Source of the DNA: Bacillus sp. MRMR6
GTDB lineage: Bacteria; Bacillota; Bacilli; Bacillales; Cytobacillaceae
DNA length: 64,000 nucleotides
Direction of reading: 5' to 3'
NCBI RefSeq assembly: GCF_001940785.1
Contig: NZ_MSLS01000017.1
Span: forward strand, 305 to 64,304
The translations under genes were made by a program, and so were the position numbers. This document shows, in pieces, positions 17,775-27,565 of this stretch. Within the stretch, counting starts at the first letter, position 1; every line of letters begins with the position of its first letter. The notes under the pieces are model-generated. The model made no database searches. It worked only from the letters and a program-made list of their open reading frames with translations, and was not told where the DNA came from.

Positions 17775-19226
17775 TTATGCTGCTGCTTGATCAGATGTTT
17801 GTTTAACTGCTTTTTTTTCGTCTCTTTTAGCTAAAACAATCGTGACGAGAAACGCTACAGCAAAGGCGATGAGCATGCCGATAATATAAGAAATGATTGT
17901 ATCTGGACGAATCGAGATGATTCCCGGGATACCCGCTGCCCCTAACGCCGTTGCTTTCACCTTGAACATCGTAACAAAGCCAGATCCGGCAGCTGAACCA
18001 ATTATGGCACCGATAAATGGATAGCGTAATTTCAAGTTAACCCCAAACATCGCTGGTTCTGTAATCCCTAATAAAGCAGAAATCCCGGCTGCTGAAGCCG
18101 TTCCTTTGATCTTGGCATTCTTTGTTGTCTTTAGTACCGCAAGTGTTGCTCCTCCTTGAGCAATATTTGACATCGCGGCAATGACGAAGATAAACGACCC
18201 ACCCGTTTTGACAACATCAGCAAGCAGTTGTGTTTCTACTGCAATAAAGCTATGGTGCATACCTGTAATAACAATTGGTGCGTATACTAAACCGAAGATG
18301 ATTCCACCAATCACACCTGTTGTGTCATATAACCAAACGATTCCATCTGTTAATAGATTACCAGCTGAGCGTGTCAGCGGTCCTACCAAAGTGAACGTTA
18401 AAACCCCAGTAATAAAGATCGAGAATAACGGTGTTAATAGATTGTCTAATGCCGATGGTACAACCTTACGTAACCATGTTTCGATCTTAGCTAGAATAAA
18501 AGATGCGGCTAGAACAGGTAGTACCGTTCCCTGATAGCCCACCTTTTCAATTTCAAGGCCAAAAAGATTCCAAACTGGAACTTCATTATTCAATAATGCA
18601 GCACCGTAACCGTACCCATTTAATAAGTCCGGATGAACCATAAGCATCCCTAGAGTGGCCCCAAGAAACGGATTCCCTCCAAATCGTTTCGTTGCTGAAA
18701 ACCCAATTAAAATCGGTAAAAAGACAAAGGCTGCATTTGCAAATGTATTAATAAGTGCAGCTAAATCCGCCATTTCTGGATTGGCATCCACTAAGGATTT
18801 TCCTTCAATAAACAAGTCCGGAGCCGTTAGGATATTGTTGATCCCCATTAGTAAACCACCAGCTACGATTGCTGGGATTATCGGAACGAAAATGTCTGAC
18901 AGCATTTTGACGAATTGTTGAATTGGATTCAGTTTCTTCGTGGCCGCATCTTTGACATCACTCGTTGACATTTCCGTTTGACCAGCCATCTCCGCCAAGT
19001 GCCTATAGACCTCGTTCACCGTTCCTGAACCTAAGATAATTTGAAACTGGCCTCCCGTAGAAAAGGTCCCTTTTACAACATCCATATTTTCCAGAGCTGC
19101 TTGATTCACAACCGATTCATCATGTAATACTAGACGTAAGCGTGTGGCGCAATGTGCTGCAGCTGAAAGATTTTCCTTACCACCAATAGCATCTAGAACT
19201 TCCCGTGCAATTTTTTTATGATCCAT
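17775..19226 (-). CDS. scrA: PTS sucrose transporter, EIIBC
   Basis: Imports and phosphorylates sucrose. From the ATG at 19226 (MDHKKIAREV) the protein is 483 residues: a IIB domain with the phosphorylated cysteine in AAHCATRLRLVL (Cys26), then a IIC membrane domain with GITEPAMFGVNLK. There is no IIA domain, so the IIA of PtsG (or another sugar) must donate phosphate. The ATG is supported by GAGAGGGA about 7 bases upstream; frames reaching 19298 are not. Sucrose rather than trehalose is inferred from the linked scrB and fructokinase. Three ScrR-type operators lie in its leader. Confidence 0.93.
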   Translation of the reverse strand: MDHKKIAREVLDAIGGKENLSAAAHCATRLRLVLHDESVVNQAALENMDVVKGTFSTGGQFQIILGSGTVNEVYRHLAEMAGQTEMSTSDVKDAATKKLNPIQQFVKMLSDIFVPIIPAIVAGGLLMGINNILTAPDLFIEGKSLVDANPEMADLAALINTFANAAFVFLPILIGFSATKRFGGNPFLGATLGMLMVHPDLLNGYGYGAALLNNEVPVWNLFGLEIEKVGYQGTVLPVLAASFILAKIETWLRKVVPSALDNLLTPLFSIFITGVLTFTLVGPLTRSAGNLLTDGIVWLYDTTGVIGGIIFGLVYAPIVITGMHHSFIAVETQLLADVVKTGGSFIFVIAAMSNIAQGGATLAVLKTTKNAKIKGTASAAGISALLGITEPAMFGVNLKLRYPFIGAIIGSAAGSGFVTMFKVKATALGAAGIPGIISIRPDTIISYIIGMLIAFAVAFLVTIVLAKRDEKKAVKQTSDQAAA

Positions 19227-19255
19227 CTTAATCCCTCTCTTATCTTTCATAATAA

Positions 19256-19267
19256 GGAACCGGTTCC
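19256..19267. promoter_or_regulatory. ScrR operator O1
   Basis: Perfect 12-bp palindrome GGAACCGGTTCC in the scrA leader, about 30 bases before the ATG. It fits the LacI-family operator pattern; the regulator is the adjacent LacI gene. Confidence 0.8.
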
Positions 19268-19300
19268 AATTTAAAATTAAAATAAAACCTCTCCCCAAGA

Positions 19301-19312
19301 GGAACCGGTTCC
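19301..19312. promoter_or_regulatory. ScrR operator O2
   Basis: Second perfect copy of GGAACCGGTTCC, 45 bases centre to centre from O1. Confidence 0.8.
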
Positions 19313-19389
19313 AAAATACATTAAAAAAATATAATGGCTAAAAAGAGAAACCGAGTTCGTTTGATACCAAGTGAATGGTTCTCTTGATT

Positions 19390-19401
19390 GGAACCGGTTT
19401 C
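19390..19401. promoter_or_regulatory. ScrR operator O3 (imperfect)
   Basis: GGAACCGGTTTC, one half-site mismatch against O1/O2, about 89 bases from O2 and just after the scrR stop codon. DNA looping between the three sites is possible. Confidence 0.65.
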
Positions 19402-19411
19402 GTTGTTTTTA

Positions 19412-20407
19412 TTATAGGCGACGATTTAAGAGATTGTCAACGCTTTCTCGCTCAATAATCTCAAATTTAGAAGTGGTTATTTTTTCTACTGGACGTTCAT
19501 TAACTAATTCTACAATATGTCTTGCAGCCGTTTGCCCTGCATCCTTGTAAAAAAACTTCGCGGTCGTTAAGCCAGGATGGATGATTCCTGTCACATCATA
19601 ACCACCAAATCCCGTTACCGCTAGATCTTTAGGAATCGTCATCCCCTCTGAATACGCTGCCTTCAGAACCCCAAGGGCAATATTATCGGTCGCACAAACA
19701 AAGATGGAAGGCTGAAATTCATCGATGATTTCCATTGCACTAGCTTGTGCAGCTGGAATCTTGAACAATGTCTCATAGAAGTGCACCTGACAATCCGCTA
19801 CTTCTTTCATCGCCTTTTTAAAGCCCTGCTTTCGCTTTATCCCTACAGAAATGTCCCGCTCCGTTACCCCTAGGTAAGCAATTTTTCGATATCCTTTTTC
19901 AAGGACATATCGCCCCATCTCATAACCAGCGTTAAAATCATCATGAATGAGACTATGAAAGTTCTCGTGCTCTTGTCCTATTAACAGGACTGGAACATTA
20001 ACTGCTTCAAAAGCCTCGATATGCTGATCGGTGATTTCGGTAGCAAGCAAAATAATTCCCGCCATCTTTTGATTCGCAAAGCTATAAATACTCTCAATCT
20101 CTCGCTCCAGATTTTGACTAGTATTGGAGATCAGCATTTGATAGTTCATACGCTTTAATTGCTCATCAATCCCCATTAACGTTTGCGAAGCAGCATACGA
20201 ATCAAGCCGCGGAACAATCGTGCCAATAATATTTGTTCTCTTCGCTTTCAAGCTCTGTGCAAATGGATTTGGAGTATATCCGGTTTCCTTAATCGCCTGT
20301 TCAATTTTTTTCTTTGTTGCTTCCCCAACAGAGCCACCATTTAAAAACCGAGACACCGTACTCTTCGCCACACCCGCCAGCTTAGCAATATCTGATATTG
20401 TACTCAT
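19412..20407 (-). CDS. scrR: LacI-family sucrose operon repressor
   Basis: Represses the sucrose operon in the absence of inducer. The protein (331 residues from the ATG at 20407) starts with a LacI helix-turn-helix (ISDIAKLAGVAKSTVSRFLNGG) followed by the periplasmic-binding-protein-like effector domain ending in ESVDNLL. The open frame reaches 20518, but residues before MSTISDIA are not LacI-like, and GAGGTTGAGG precedes this ATG. It lies directly upstream of scrA in the same orientation, with the operators between. Preceded by its own separate transcription unit, since a terminator follows the GH3 gene. Confidence 0.92.
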   Translation of the reverse strand: MSTISDIAKLAGVAKSTVSRFLNGGSVGEATKKKIEQAIKETGYTPNPFAQSLKAKRTNIIGTIVPRLDSYAASQTLMGIDEQLKRMNYQMLISNTSQNLEREIESIYSFANQKMAGIILLATEITDQHIEAFEAVNVPVLLIGQEHENFHSLIHDDFNAGYEMGRYVLEKGYRKIAYLGVTERDISVGIKRKQGFKKAMKEVADCQVHFYETLFKIPAAQASAMEIIDEFQPSIFVCATDNIALGVLKAAYSEGMTIPKDLAVTGFGGYDVTGIIHPGLTTAKFFYKDAGQTAARHIVELVNERPVEKITTSKFEIIERESVDNLLNRRL

Positions 20408-20502
20408 GATCCTCAACCTCATAACGTATTCATATATGATTATACTATCATAAAAAAATTCATTCACAATGGAGCAATTATGCCTAGCATGCTGTTTTGT
20501 AA

Positions 20503-20549
20503 AAACCAAAAAGGCCATTCATCAGATACTAATCTGATAAATGGCCTTC
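20503..20549 (-). terminator. Terminator of the GH3 gene
   Basis: Minus strand arms 20532-20548 and 20511-20527 (AAGGCCATTTATCAGAT type) form a 17-bp stem with a T-rich tail, starting 13 bases after the GH3 stop. Confidence 0.88.
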
Positions 20550-20561
20550 TCAAAATTGTGA

Positions 20562-22682
20562 TTAATAGCTCAGTCCATGACCAAGTTGATAGATATTTCC
20601 ATCGCTATCCTTATAGGCATATTGCAGTCCCTCAGGCATATATTTGTCTTTGTCATAGCCCGGTACATCATTTCTTGACACACAATCACCATTTTCATCA
20701 ACTGCAATCACTGCTTCACTAGCTGGTAATGTTAACGGCAGGACGCCCACTGGTTGGAAATCACCTGCGATTACCTCAAATTGCGGCTTATAGAAGGTAT
20801 CGTATCCAACAATCAACGCATCTGCTAACGATTCAACATTTCCAAGAATCCACGGCAAAGTAATATTCACACTGATGATTACTTTTCCTCCGCGACTATG
20901 AACGCTGTCACAAACTTCTTTCAAATGATCCATCCCCGTTAACGTAGTTTCTTGATACGTGCTGCCATCTAACGCTGTTAACGTTTTGTTTTCGCATAAT
21001 TCAAGTTCTAACAGACCCGGTGTCGCATTGAAATAGGATCCGGATTTTGGATGTAGGAACAATACAGCTATGTCTGCTCCTTCATACTGATTGACCAGCG
21101 TGAATCGGCCAAGCTCTTCGCATTCTTTCCTTGCCTTTTCCGTGTAAGACGCTGCTCGTTCTGATTCCCTGTGAAATACTTCTACATAAACCTTCTTACC
21201 ATCAAGCTTTTCAGCTGTTAACGGCATGGCCTGGTTTGAATTCTTTAGAATGGTTACCGACTTTTTATGTGCCTCATAAGCGGCTTCCCAATGTGCTGGA
21301 GTGTTAACCACTGAATTAGCATGTTCTGGTGAAACATACGTACGATCATCAAACAATCCCAAGGTAAACATTTCGGTAAGAAGTCGGACATTTGCTTCAT
21401 TAATACGCTTTTCACTAATCCAGCCCTTTTCGATTGCTGTTTTAAGATTTTCGATATCATTTGTATCCGCAACAAGATCGGTACCCGCATTGACGGCCTT
21501 TGCAAAACGTTCAGCCTCGCTTAAGTTCTCAACACCCCAGGCCATTTTATTGACAATACCGCTGTCACTATTAATATAACCAGTGAATCCTAGTTTTTCT
21601 CTAAGGATATGATGGATGAAATAATGATTAAACGTAAAGCCAACCTCTTCGAAAGGAATGTCTTCGCCCTCAAATTCTTGAACCACACTCTTTTTGATGC
21701 TAGGAATCGAATAGTATGGCATAATCGAAGCTGTTCCGTGTTCTACCGCTGCTCTAAATGGTGGTAAGTGGTACTTTTCTAAGCTTCCAGGAGTCGGATA
21801 TAAATTCCATTTCCCTTCTTCATAATGAGGGTCGAATCCATTTTCCCTTGCTCCACCGCCAGGAAAATGCTTCGTTGTCATCGCAATACTCTGACTACCT
21901 AAATTCTCTCCTTGGAACCCGTCAATGAGGCGGCCAATCACATCAGAAATAAATTCCGGATCTTCCCCAAACGTACCATATGTTCGCTGCCATCTAGGAT
22001 CCGTGACCGTATCAGCCATATACATATATCCTTTTCTGATGCCAGTTGCAGCCCACTCATCATGTGCGATTTGGGCAAATTGGCTGATAAGAGATGCATC
22101 ACCGCCATTTTTTATATCTCCTTTAGCCGCGGCAGCAAGTCCAAGCGTGCCTGGCCATGTGGAAAAGATCCCAGCAGCATCATTCATTCCAAAAATCGGT
22201 TCCGCATTTTCGTTCCTAGAATTTGATGCAATTAAGCAAGGAATACCAAGACGTGTTCCCTCACATACCTCATTCATCGTATTAATCCATTCTGCCATTT
22301 CTGCCGGACTCCAATTGTCCCGATGAATGAAATGACGCAAATGCATCTTTTCAATGGTATGTGTCGTTCCCATAATTTTATTGACAGCAAAAATATTTTC
22401 GCCTTTTTCAACAATCGCTTCATCTAATACACCATCATGGCTTGTCTTACTTTTATCTTTTTGAGAGAGCCCCATCTGACGGGTATTAATCAGCATCATG
22501 CCCACTTTTTCATCAGTATTCATTAATGAGACTAGGTTCTCAGCACGTTCTTTTGGACTTAAACGCCAATCTTTATAAGGCTCTAGTTTCCCACTGTTAT
22601 TCAAATCTTTGAATTTTAAGCCATCCACTTCAATGATTTTTTTGACTCTAACTTCTAATTCAGGTTGTTTATCGTTCATCAT
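20562..22682 (-). CDS. Glycoside hydrolase family 3 protein (beta-glucosidase/xylosidase type)
   Basis: A 706-residue GH3 enzyme, probably intracellular because no signal peptide is visible. The (beta/alpha)8 domain shows KHFPGGG (about residue 270) and the nucleophile Asp in YINSDSG; the second alpha/beta sandwich domain follows. It ends at LGHGLSY, exactly where many GH3 enzymes continue into a fibronectin-III-like domain, which is absent here. The next bases form a terminator, so this looks like a natural end. Divergent from an AraC regulator that probably controls it. Substrate cannot be told from sequence; beta-glucosides or xylosides are likeliest. Confidence 0.88.
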   Translation of the reverse strand: MMNDKQPELEVRVKKIIEVDGLKFKDLNNSGKLEPYKDWRLSPKERAENLVSLMNTDEKVGMMLINTRQMGLSQKDKSKTSHDGVLDEAIVEKGENIFAVNKIMGTTHTIEKMHLRHFIHRDNWSPAEMAEWINTMNEVCEGTRLGIPCLIASNSRNENAEPIFGMNDAAGIFSTWPGTLGLAAAAKGDIKNGGDASLISQFAQIAHDEWAATGIRKGYMYMADTVTDPRWQRTYGTFGEDPEFISDVIGRLIDGFQGENLGSQSIAMTTKHFPGGGARENGFDPHYEEGKWNLYPTPGSLEKYHLPPFRAAVEHGTASIMPYYSIPSIKKSVVQEFEGEDIPFEEVGFTFNHYFIHHILREKLGFTGYINSDSGIVNKMAWGVENLSEAERFAKAVNAGTDLVADTNDIENLKTAIEKGWISEKRINEANVRLLTEMFTLGLFDDRTYVSPEHANSVVNTPAHWEAAYEAHKKSVTILKNSNQAMPLTAEKLDGKKVYVEVFHRESERAASYTEKARKECEELGRFTLVNQYEGADIAVLFLHPKSGSYFNATPGLLELELCENKTLTALDGSTYQETTLTGMDHLKEVCDSVHSRGGKVIISVNITLPWILGNVESLADALIVGYDTFYKPQFEVIAGDFQPVGVLPLTLPASEAVIAVDENGDCVSRNDVPGYDKDKYMPEGLQYAYKDSDGNIYQLGHGLSY

Positions 22683-22767
22683 CTAAATGCCTCCTAAACT
22701 TATCCCTTACTATTAATCCAGCTAATTTATCTTCTATTGGTACTCCATTTTGGATAGATCGATATAA

Positions 22768-22781
22768 TGATTTCGCTTACA
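22768..22781. promoter_or_regulatory. Candidate catabolite-responsive element (cre)
   Basis: TGATTTCGCTTACA in the GH3-AraC divergent region matches the CcpA cre consensus with one mismatch. Position fits glucose repression of either gene. Confidence 0.4.
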
Positions 22782-22869
22782 GTGTTATAATAACAACAAA
22801 AAGTAATTAATAAATATCATTTATTGCTAAAAATATTGTAAATGTTGCTATATGAAAGGGCGGCCGTAA

Positions 22870-23775
22870 ATGAAGCAGTCGATTCATATCCCAGTAGTCC
22901 ATCAAACGTTTGAAATTTATGACTTTAGCCATAAAAATCACTCCTATGATTTGCTCAAAAAATATAACAATTCAGTAGAAAGATTATATCAATTAGATCC
23001 TTTATTTCGCTTACACACTCACGACGTGATGGAGATTTTGGTGTTTTTAGGCGGGGATTGTGATTTTTTCTGTGAAGGAAAGACCTACACCCTTAGAAGA
23101 GGGGATGTTATGTTGGTGCCTCCTTATGCGGTTCATCAGGCAATCGTAAAGAATATCGATTCCTATCAACGGATCATCATCAACATTAGTAATCGTCTAA
23201 TGGCAGACTTTGCTTCAAGTTCACCATCTATGAATGAGCATATGGTTTATCAAAAGACACAAGGTTCTTATTTGTTACATCTTAATAAAGCAAACTTTCA
23301 AAATATCACCTCTTTACTTCATGAAATATCAACTAGAAAACAAAATGGTGAAGAAAACATTTCCTTCACCTTACAATATCTATTATTCCAAGCACTTCAA
23401 GTCATATATACTTCTGTGGGCCGTTTGCAAGGGAATAAGGAAGAACACGATGAAAGGCTCGTGTCGATACTAGAATACATTGAAGCACATGTAACAGAGC
23501 CAGACCTAAGTTTAGACAAGGTTTCGAGCCATTTTCATTTAAACAAATACTATTTTTCTCATTATTTTAAAAAACAGATGAACCTACCGTTCTACCGGTA
23601 TGTATCATTAAAACGCCTATCATTTGCTGTAACGATGATTAAACAAAATCAAATCCCGATCGAGCAAATTAGCTTAAAGTGCGGCTTTCCTGATTATTCG
23701 AGTTTCTATAGACTCTTCAAAAAAGAATACAACCTTTCTCCGAAAAAATTGCAAAAGGAATATAAAAATCAATAA
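22870..23775 (+). CDS. AraC-family transcriptional regulator
   Basis: A 301-residue regulator with an N-terminal cupin sensor domain (HTHDVMEILVFLGGDCDFF, about 50-70; RRGDVMLVPPYAVHQ) and two C-terminal AraC helix-turn-helix motifs (LSLDKVSSHFHLNKYYFSHYFKK and IEQISLKCGFPDYSSFYRLFKK). One of only two genes on the plus strand. It is divergent from the GH3 gene, with about 190 bases between, and most likely activates it in response to a sugar. Confidence 0.9.
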   Translation: MKQSIHIPVVHQTFEIYDFSHKNHSYDLLKKYNNSVERLYQLDPLFRLHTHDVMEILVFLGGDCDFFCEGKTYTLRRGDVMLVPPYAVHQAIVKNIDSYQRIIINISNRLMADFASSSPSMNEHMVYQKTQGSYLLHLNKANFQNITSLLHEISTRKQNGEENISFTLQYLLFQALQVIYTSVGRLQGNKEEHDERLVSILEYIEAHVTEPDLSLDKVSSHFHLNKYYFSHYFKKQMNLPFYRYVSLKRLSFAVTMIKQNQIPIEQISLKCGFPDYSSFYRLFKKEYNLSPKKLQKEYKNQ

Positions 23776-23786
23776 TTTGTATAATA

Positions 23787-23831
23787 AAGGGGCTAATCTT
23801 AAGCTCGAAACTTAAGATTAGCCCCTTTTTA
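23787..23831. terminator. Bidirectional terminator
   Basis: Perfect 17-bp arms (23787-23803 and 23811-23827) with T run on plus and A run on the other side. It ends both the AraC gene and the convergent binding-protein gene. Confidence 0.9.
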
Positions 23832-23855
23832 ATGATTCTCAATTGATGGGTTTTA

Positions 23856-25358
23856 TTATTTACTAGCCCATTCGTCTAGCTGTTTTTGCTTTTCTTCAAT
23901 AATTCTATCTATTCCAGCTGCTTTTAACTTAGTGATAAATTCTGGAAGAACCTCTTCTGGTTCCACACTTCCTGTTTCTAAAGAAAGCTTGTATTGATTA
24001 ATAACATTGCTCACAGCTGTATATTCACTTCTTACTGGTTCTGCATTAAATGTAAAACCTAATGCTTTCGATGTTTTAGCCGTTTTGTTAAATTCTTTAT
24101 ATTGTCCAGCTAAACCTGGATCTGATCCATTCCAAACATATCCTGATCCAAACTGATTTCCGAACATAAAGTTTTGGTTCAAACCATATCCAGTAGTAGA
24201 GCCATCTACTCCTTCTGGGTAATCAATCACACCCTCAGAAGCCTCCACATAGTGCTCTCCTTCAATCCCAAAATGAATCAAACGAATGATATCTTGATCG
24301 CTATACATTAAATTAAGGAATTGAAATGCTTTTTCTGGATTTTGTGAGTTAATAGGTATCCCCCAGTTCAACCCAACAACATTTGAAGTAGTCGAGTAAG
24401 TATCGCCTAGAGGTACTGTAACCATTTCCATTCCAAACTTTTTAGATTCATCCCCTGCTGCACCTGGTTTTAATCCCGTAAACATGGATGCTCCTCTGTT
24501 AGACTTAACTAAATCAATTTGACTGTCTTGGTTTGTTGCTGAATCCTTCATAATATAACCAGCTTTATACCACTTTCTAAGTAGGTTCAAGTGTTCTGCA
24601 TATTCAGGAGTTTCATATAAATTTACTACTTTTAAGTCGTTATCAAATCCAGGTAACACACCAATCCCATCACCTAACCTATCGTACCAACGATAATGGT
24701 CAAGCATAGAGAAACCTACACCTGCTGGAACAAGTGGAGCAACAGTAGGATTGTTCGATTTAATTTGTTCAAAAACGGACTCAAGATCCTCAAACTTCTG
24801 TACCTTTGTTAAGTCAATGCCCGCCTCATCTACATATCTTTTAGCAACTAATAATCCAGGCTGTTCAGCCATTTCATTATAGTTAGGAATAATGTAGTGT
24901 TTATTATTATGTTTCGCTGCTTCCAAATACTGTGGTTCAAATACATTTTTAATTCCGTCACCGTGTGCATCCAAAAAGCTGTCTAACTCGTTTAATGAAC
25001 CTTTAGATATTAGACCATCCACTGTTCTAAAGCTAACCATTAACAAATCAAGTTTTTCATTACTCGTTAACATTAAGTTAAATTGTTGGTCATACGCTCC
25101 AATACTAATGGGTTCGAAGTTCACTGTTGCATTGATTTTTTCTTTTGTAATCTCACTAACAGCAGCCTCTATTTTGTTCATGTCTTTTGGCACAGGTCCA
25201 AATACCGGAAAAGCCATTACAATTTCATAAGTCTCTTCTGACTTACCATCTTTACCATCACTGTCATTTGAAGCAGTGTCATTTTTTGGCGAACAAGCTG
25301 AGACGAACACTACCAATGCAAGTAATAGGATTTTTAACATGTTCCAATTCTTCACCAT
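23856..25358 (-). CDS. Sugar ABC transporter substrate-binding lipoprotein (LplA/YtcQ type)
   Basis: Captures an oligosaccharide or uronate-type sugar outside the membrane. The 500-residue protein has a lipoprotein signal peptide with lipobox VSAC (Cys about 22), then a family 1 solute-binding fold of the large LplA/YtcQ class. It is the last gene of a set with two permeases. It has a 113-base gap upstream with a cre-like site, so it may also have its own promoter. No linked enzyme tells the substrate; the GH3 gene nearby is a possible partner. Confidence 0.88.
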   Translation of the reverse strand: MVKNWNMLKILLLALVVFVSACSPKNDTASNDSDGKDGKSEETYEIVMAFPVFGPVPKDMNKIEAAVSEITKEKINATVNFEPISIGAYDQQFNLMLTSNEKLDLLMVSFRTVDGLISKGSLNELDSFLDAHGDGIKNVFEPQYLEAAKHNNKHYIIPNYNEMAEQPGLLVAKRYVDEAGIDLTKVQKFEDLESVFEQIKSNNPTVAPLVPAGVGFSMLDHYRWYDRLGDGIGVLPGFDNDLKVVNLYETPEYAEHLNLLRKWYKAGYIMKDSATNQDSQIDLVKSNRGASMFTGLKPGAAGDESKKFGMEMVTVPLGDTYSTTSNVVGLNWGIPINSQNPEKAFQFLNLMYSDQDIIRLIHFGIEGEHYVEASEGVIDYPEGVDGSTTGYGLNQNFMFGNQFGSGYVWNGSDPGLAGQYKEFNKTAKTSKALGFTFNAEPVRSEYTAVSNVINQYKLSLETGSVEPEEVLPEFITKLKAAGIDRIIEEKQKQLDEWASK

Positions 25359-25399
25359 TGCTATCCCTCTTTTTGTTTTTATTTTTAGTACAACTTAAT

Positions 25400-25413
25400 T
25401 GTAAGTGTTTTCA
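25400..25413. promoter_or_regulatory. Weak cre-like site upstream of the binding-protein gene
   Basis: TGTAAGTGTTTTCA matches the cre consensus except that the central CG is TG. Low confidence. Confidence 0.25.
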
Positions 25414-25471
25414 TAGAATGTAACCGCTACAATTCAGACATCTAGATATCACTATTTCGACTTCCCTAGTG

Positions 25472-26359
25472 CTATTTTACTGATCCAATGGCAATCCCTT
25501 TTACTAAATACTTTTGGAACAATGGATAAGCTACGATGATCGGCAATATCCCTACAACCGCAATCGCCATTCTAATCGTTGCAGATGGTAGTTGCGATAT
25601 AGCTTCTCCTGATTGTGCTGCATAATCACTATTACTAGTTAAAAATTGGATGTCAGATAATATTCGATTTAGTATGTTTTGGATACTGTAAAGCGATGGG
25701 TCGGTAAGATAAATTAAACCATTCATCCAATCGTTCCAATACATAATCGTTTGCAGCAACCCAATTGTCGCTAAAATCGGAAGGGACATAGGTAAAACGA
25801 TTGAGAAAAATGCTCTAAATTCACTCGCACCATCAATTCGAGCAGATTCTAAGACAGCATCCGGAATGGTATTCATGAAGAACGTTCTCATAAGCAGGAC
25901 ATTAAAACCATTTACAAGTAACACTGGTACGATCAGTGCCCAAATTGTATTCTTTATATCAAAGATTTGTGTATAAACGTAATAAGTCGGTACAAGTCCT
26001 CCATTAAATAATAGCGTAAAGAAGACCATAAAAGTGATTATTCTCCCTAAAGGCATATCTTTTCTAGACAACGGGTAGGCCAGTAAAGCTGTAAGCGCTA
26101 ATCCAATAGAAGTCCCGACCACCGTTACAAGGATGGTAATTCCATATGCTCTAAACAACTGTCCTCGTTGCTCCCAAAGATATTGATAGGCTTGATTACT
26201 CAAGCTTTCAGGTAAAAAGGAATAACCATTTTTAAGAATTGCCATTTCATCTGTGACCGATGAAATTACTAACAAAAGAAACGGAATGATACAAATGATT
26301 GAAATACTAGCTAAAGTAATGTGTGAAATCCACTGCCATCTTCGTGTTTCTTTATTCAT
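25472..26359 (-). CDS. Sugar ABC transporter permease (LplC/YtcP type)
   Basis: One of two membrane subunits of the importer. About 295 residues with six membrane segments and the EAA loop in VLESARIDGASEFRAFFSIVLPMSLP, which contacts the ATPase. Start ATG 26359 is supported by AGGAGG 8 bases upstream; a GTG 9 bases earlier overlaps that site. Six bases after its partner's stop lie upstream, so the permeases are co-transcribed. Confidence 0.92.
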   Translation of the reverse strand: MNKETRRWQWISHITLASISIICIIPFLLLVISSVTDEMAILKNGYSFLPESLSNQAYQYLWEQRGQLFRAYGITILVTVVGTSIGLALTALLAYPLSRKDMPLGRIITFMVFFTLLFNGGLVPTYYVYTQIFDIKNTIWALIVPVLLVNGFNVLLMRTFFMNTIPDAVLESARIDGASEFRAFFSIVLPMSLPILATIGLLQTIMYWNDWMNGLIYLTDPSLYSIQNILNRILSDIQFLTSNSDYAAQSGEAISQLPSATIRMAIAVVGILPIIVAYPLFQKYLVKGIAIGSVK

Positions 26360-26374
26360 ATAAAGCACCTCCTA

Positions 26375-27370
26375 TTAAAATAAAGCATTATCCTTGCTAA
26401 ATTTACGAACAATTAAATTGGCCAAAAGAACTAAAGCAAATCCAACGACTGATTGATAGAAACCTGCGGCTGAAGACATTCCGATATCTCCAAGCTGCAA
26501 GAGACCTCGATATACATACGTATCAATTACATTGGTCGTATCATATAACATCCCAGAATTTAATGGTACCTGGTAAAACAATCCAAAATCAGAATAAAAA
26601 ATCCGTCCAATTGAAAGCAACGTCATCATGACAATTACTGGAGATATCAATGGAAGGGTAATTTTTCTAATTTGCTGTAACTTAGATGCCCCGTCCAATG
26701 TTGCCGCTTCATAATATTCTTTATCAATTCCAATAACGGCAGAGAAAAAGATGATGGTAAAGAAACCAATACTTTTCCATAAATTAACGATTGGTAAGAT
26801 AAAAGGCCAATATTTCGGTTCCATATACCAAGAAATTGGCTCCAAGCCCAGGAATGGGAGGATGGTTTTATTTAGAATCCCACTTTCAACACTTAAGCCC
26901 GCATAAACTAAATAACTGACTACTACCATGGAAATTAAGAAAGGAATTAAGATAATACTTTGATATAATCTCACAAAAAAAACTTTTCTGATCTCATTTA
27001 ACAAGATGGCAACAGCGAGAGCCGCAACTGTATTCAAAATAATAAACGAACCATTATACAACAACGTATTTCGGGTAATAATAAAAGCGTCTTGTGTCTT
27101 AAACAGGAATTCAAAATTCTTCAATCCAACCCAGTCACTACCAAAGATCCCCTTTGCAAAATGAAAGTCTTTAAAGGCAATAACGAGTCCAAACATTGGT
27201 AAATAGTTGTTAATTAAGAGGTAAAGTAAGCCTGGTGCAAGCATGATGAAAAAAGGAATATACCCCCTAAACCTTCTTATTTTCCTCTTAGACACTATAC
27301 TTGTTGAAACATTAGGTTCCAGGTTTGGCCCATTTTTGTATTCCAGGTCTTTTCTTATTGTCTCTGCCAT
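26375..27370 (-). CDS. Sugar ABC transporter permease (LplB/YteP type)
   Basis: Second membrane subunit. About 331 residues from ATG 27370, with GGGAGG about 9 bases upstream. Six membrane segments and the EAA loop EYYEAATLDGASKLQQIRKITLPLISP are visible. It follows the response regulator gene after a hairpin terminator. No ATPase gene is linked; in Bacillus such permeases are energised by the shared ATPase MsmX. Confidence 0.92.
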   Translation of the reverse strand: MAETIRKDLEYKNGPNLEPNVSTSIVSKRKIRRFRGYIPFFIMLAPGLLYLLINNYLPMFGLVIAFKDFHFAKGIFGSDWVGLKNFEFLFKTQDAFIITRNTLLYNGSFIILNTVAALAVAILLNEIRKVFFVRLYQSIILIPFLISMVVVSYLVYAGLSVESGILNKTILPFLGLEPISWYMEPKYWPFILPIVNLWKSIGFFTIIFFSAVIGIDKEYYEAATLDGASKLQQIRKITLPLISPVIVMMTLLSIGRIFYSDFGLFYQVPLNSGMLYDTTNVIDTYVYRGLLQLGDIGMSSAAGFYQSVVGFALVLLANLIVRKFSKDNALF

Positions 27371-27482
27371 TAAAAAAGCCTCCCTATTCGATTTAGATTG
27401 ATTAATATATACAAATGATAACGCATTCATTGCCCCCCCACTACTTCCCTATAGACTTTTCAATAGTAGTATTACGACCTAA

Positions 27483-27513
27483 TAAAAAAATCCCGAACAT
27501 ATATGAACGGGAT
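27483..27513 (-). terminator. Hairpin terminator between response regulator and transporter genes
   Basis: ATCCCG...CGGGAT stem extended by CATATATG, followed on the minus strand by TTTTTT. It separates the two-component genes from the transporter genes. Confidence 0.75.
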
Positions 27514-27565
27514 GATTCTAAAACTTTAGGGGGAGTAAAGCCTTAATGCTCTATTAACTTGTTTT

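Noticed and set aside
20562-20600. GH3 gene truncated by a premature stop before an Fn3 domain
   Set aside because: A strong terminator follows within 15 bases of the stop and no Fn3-like codons follow, so this is likely the natural end.
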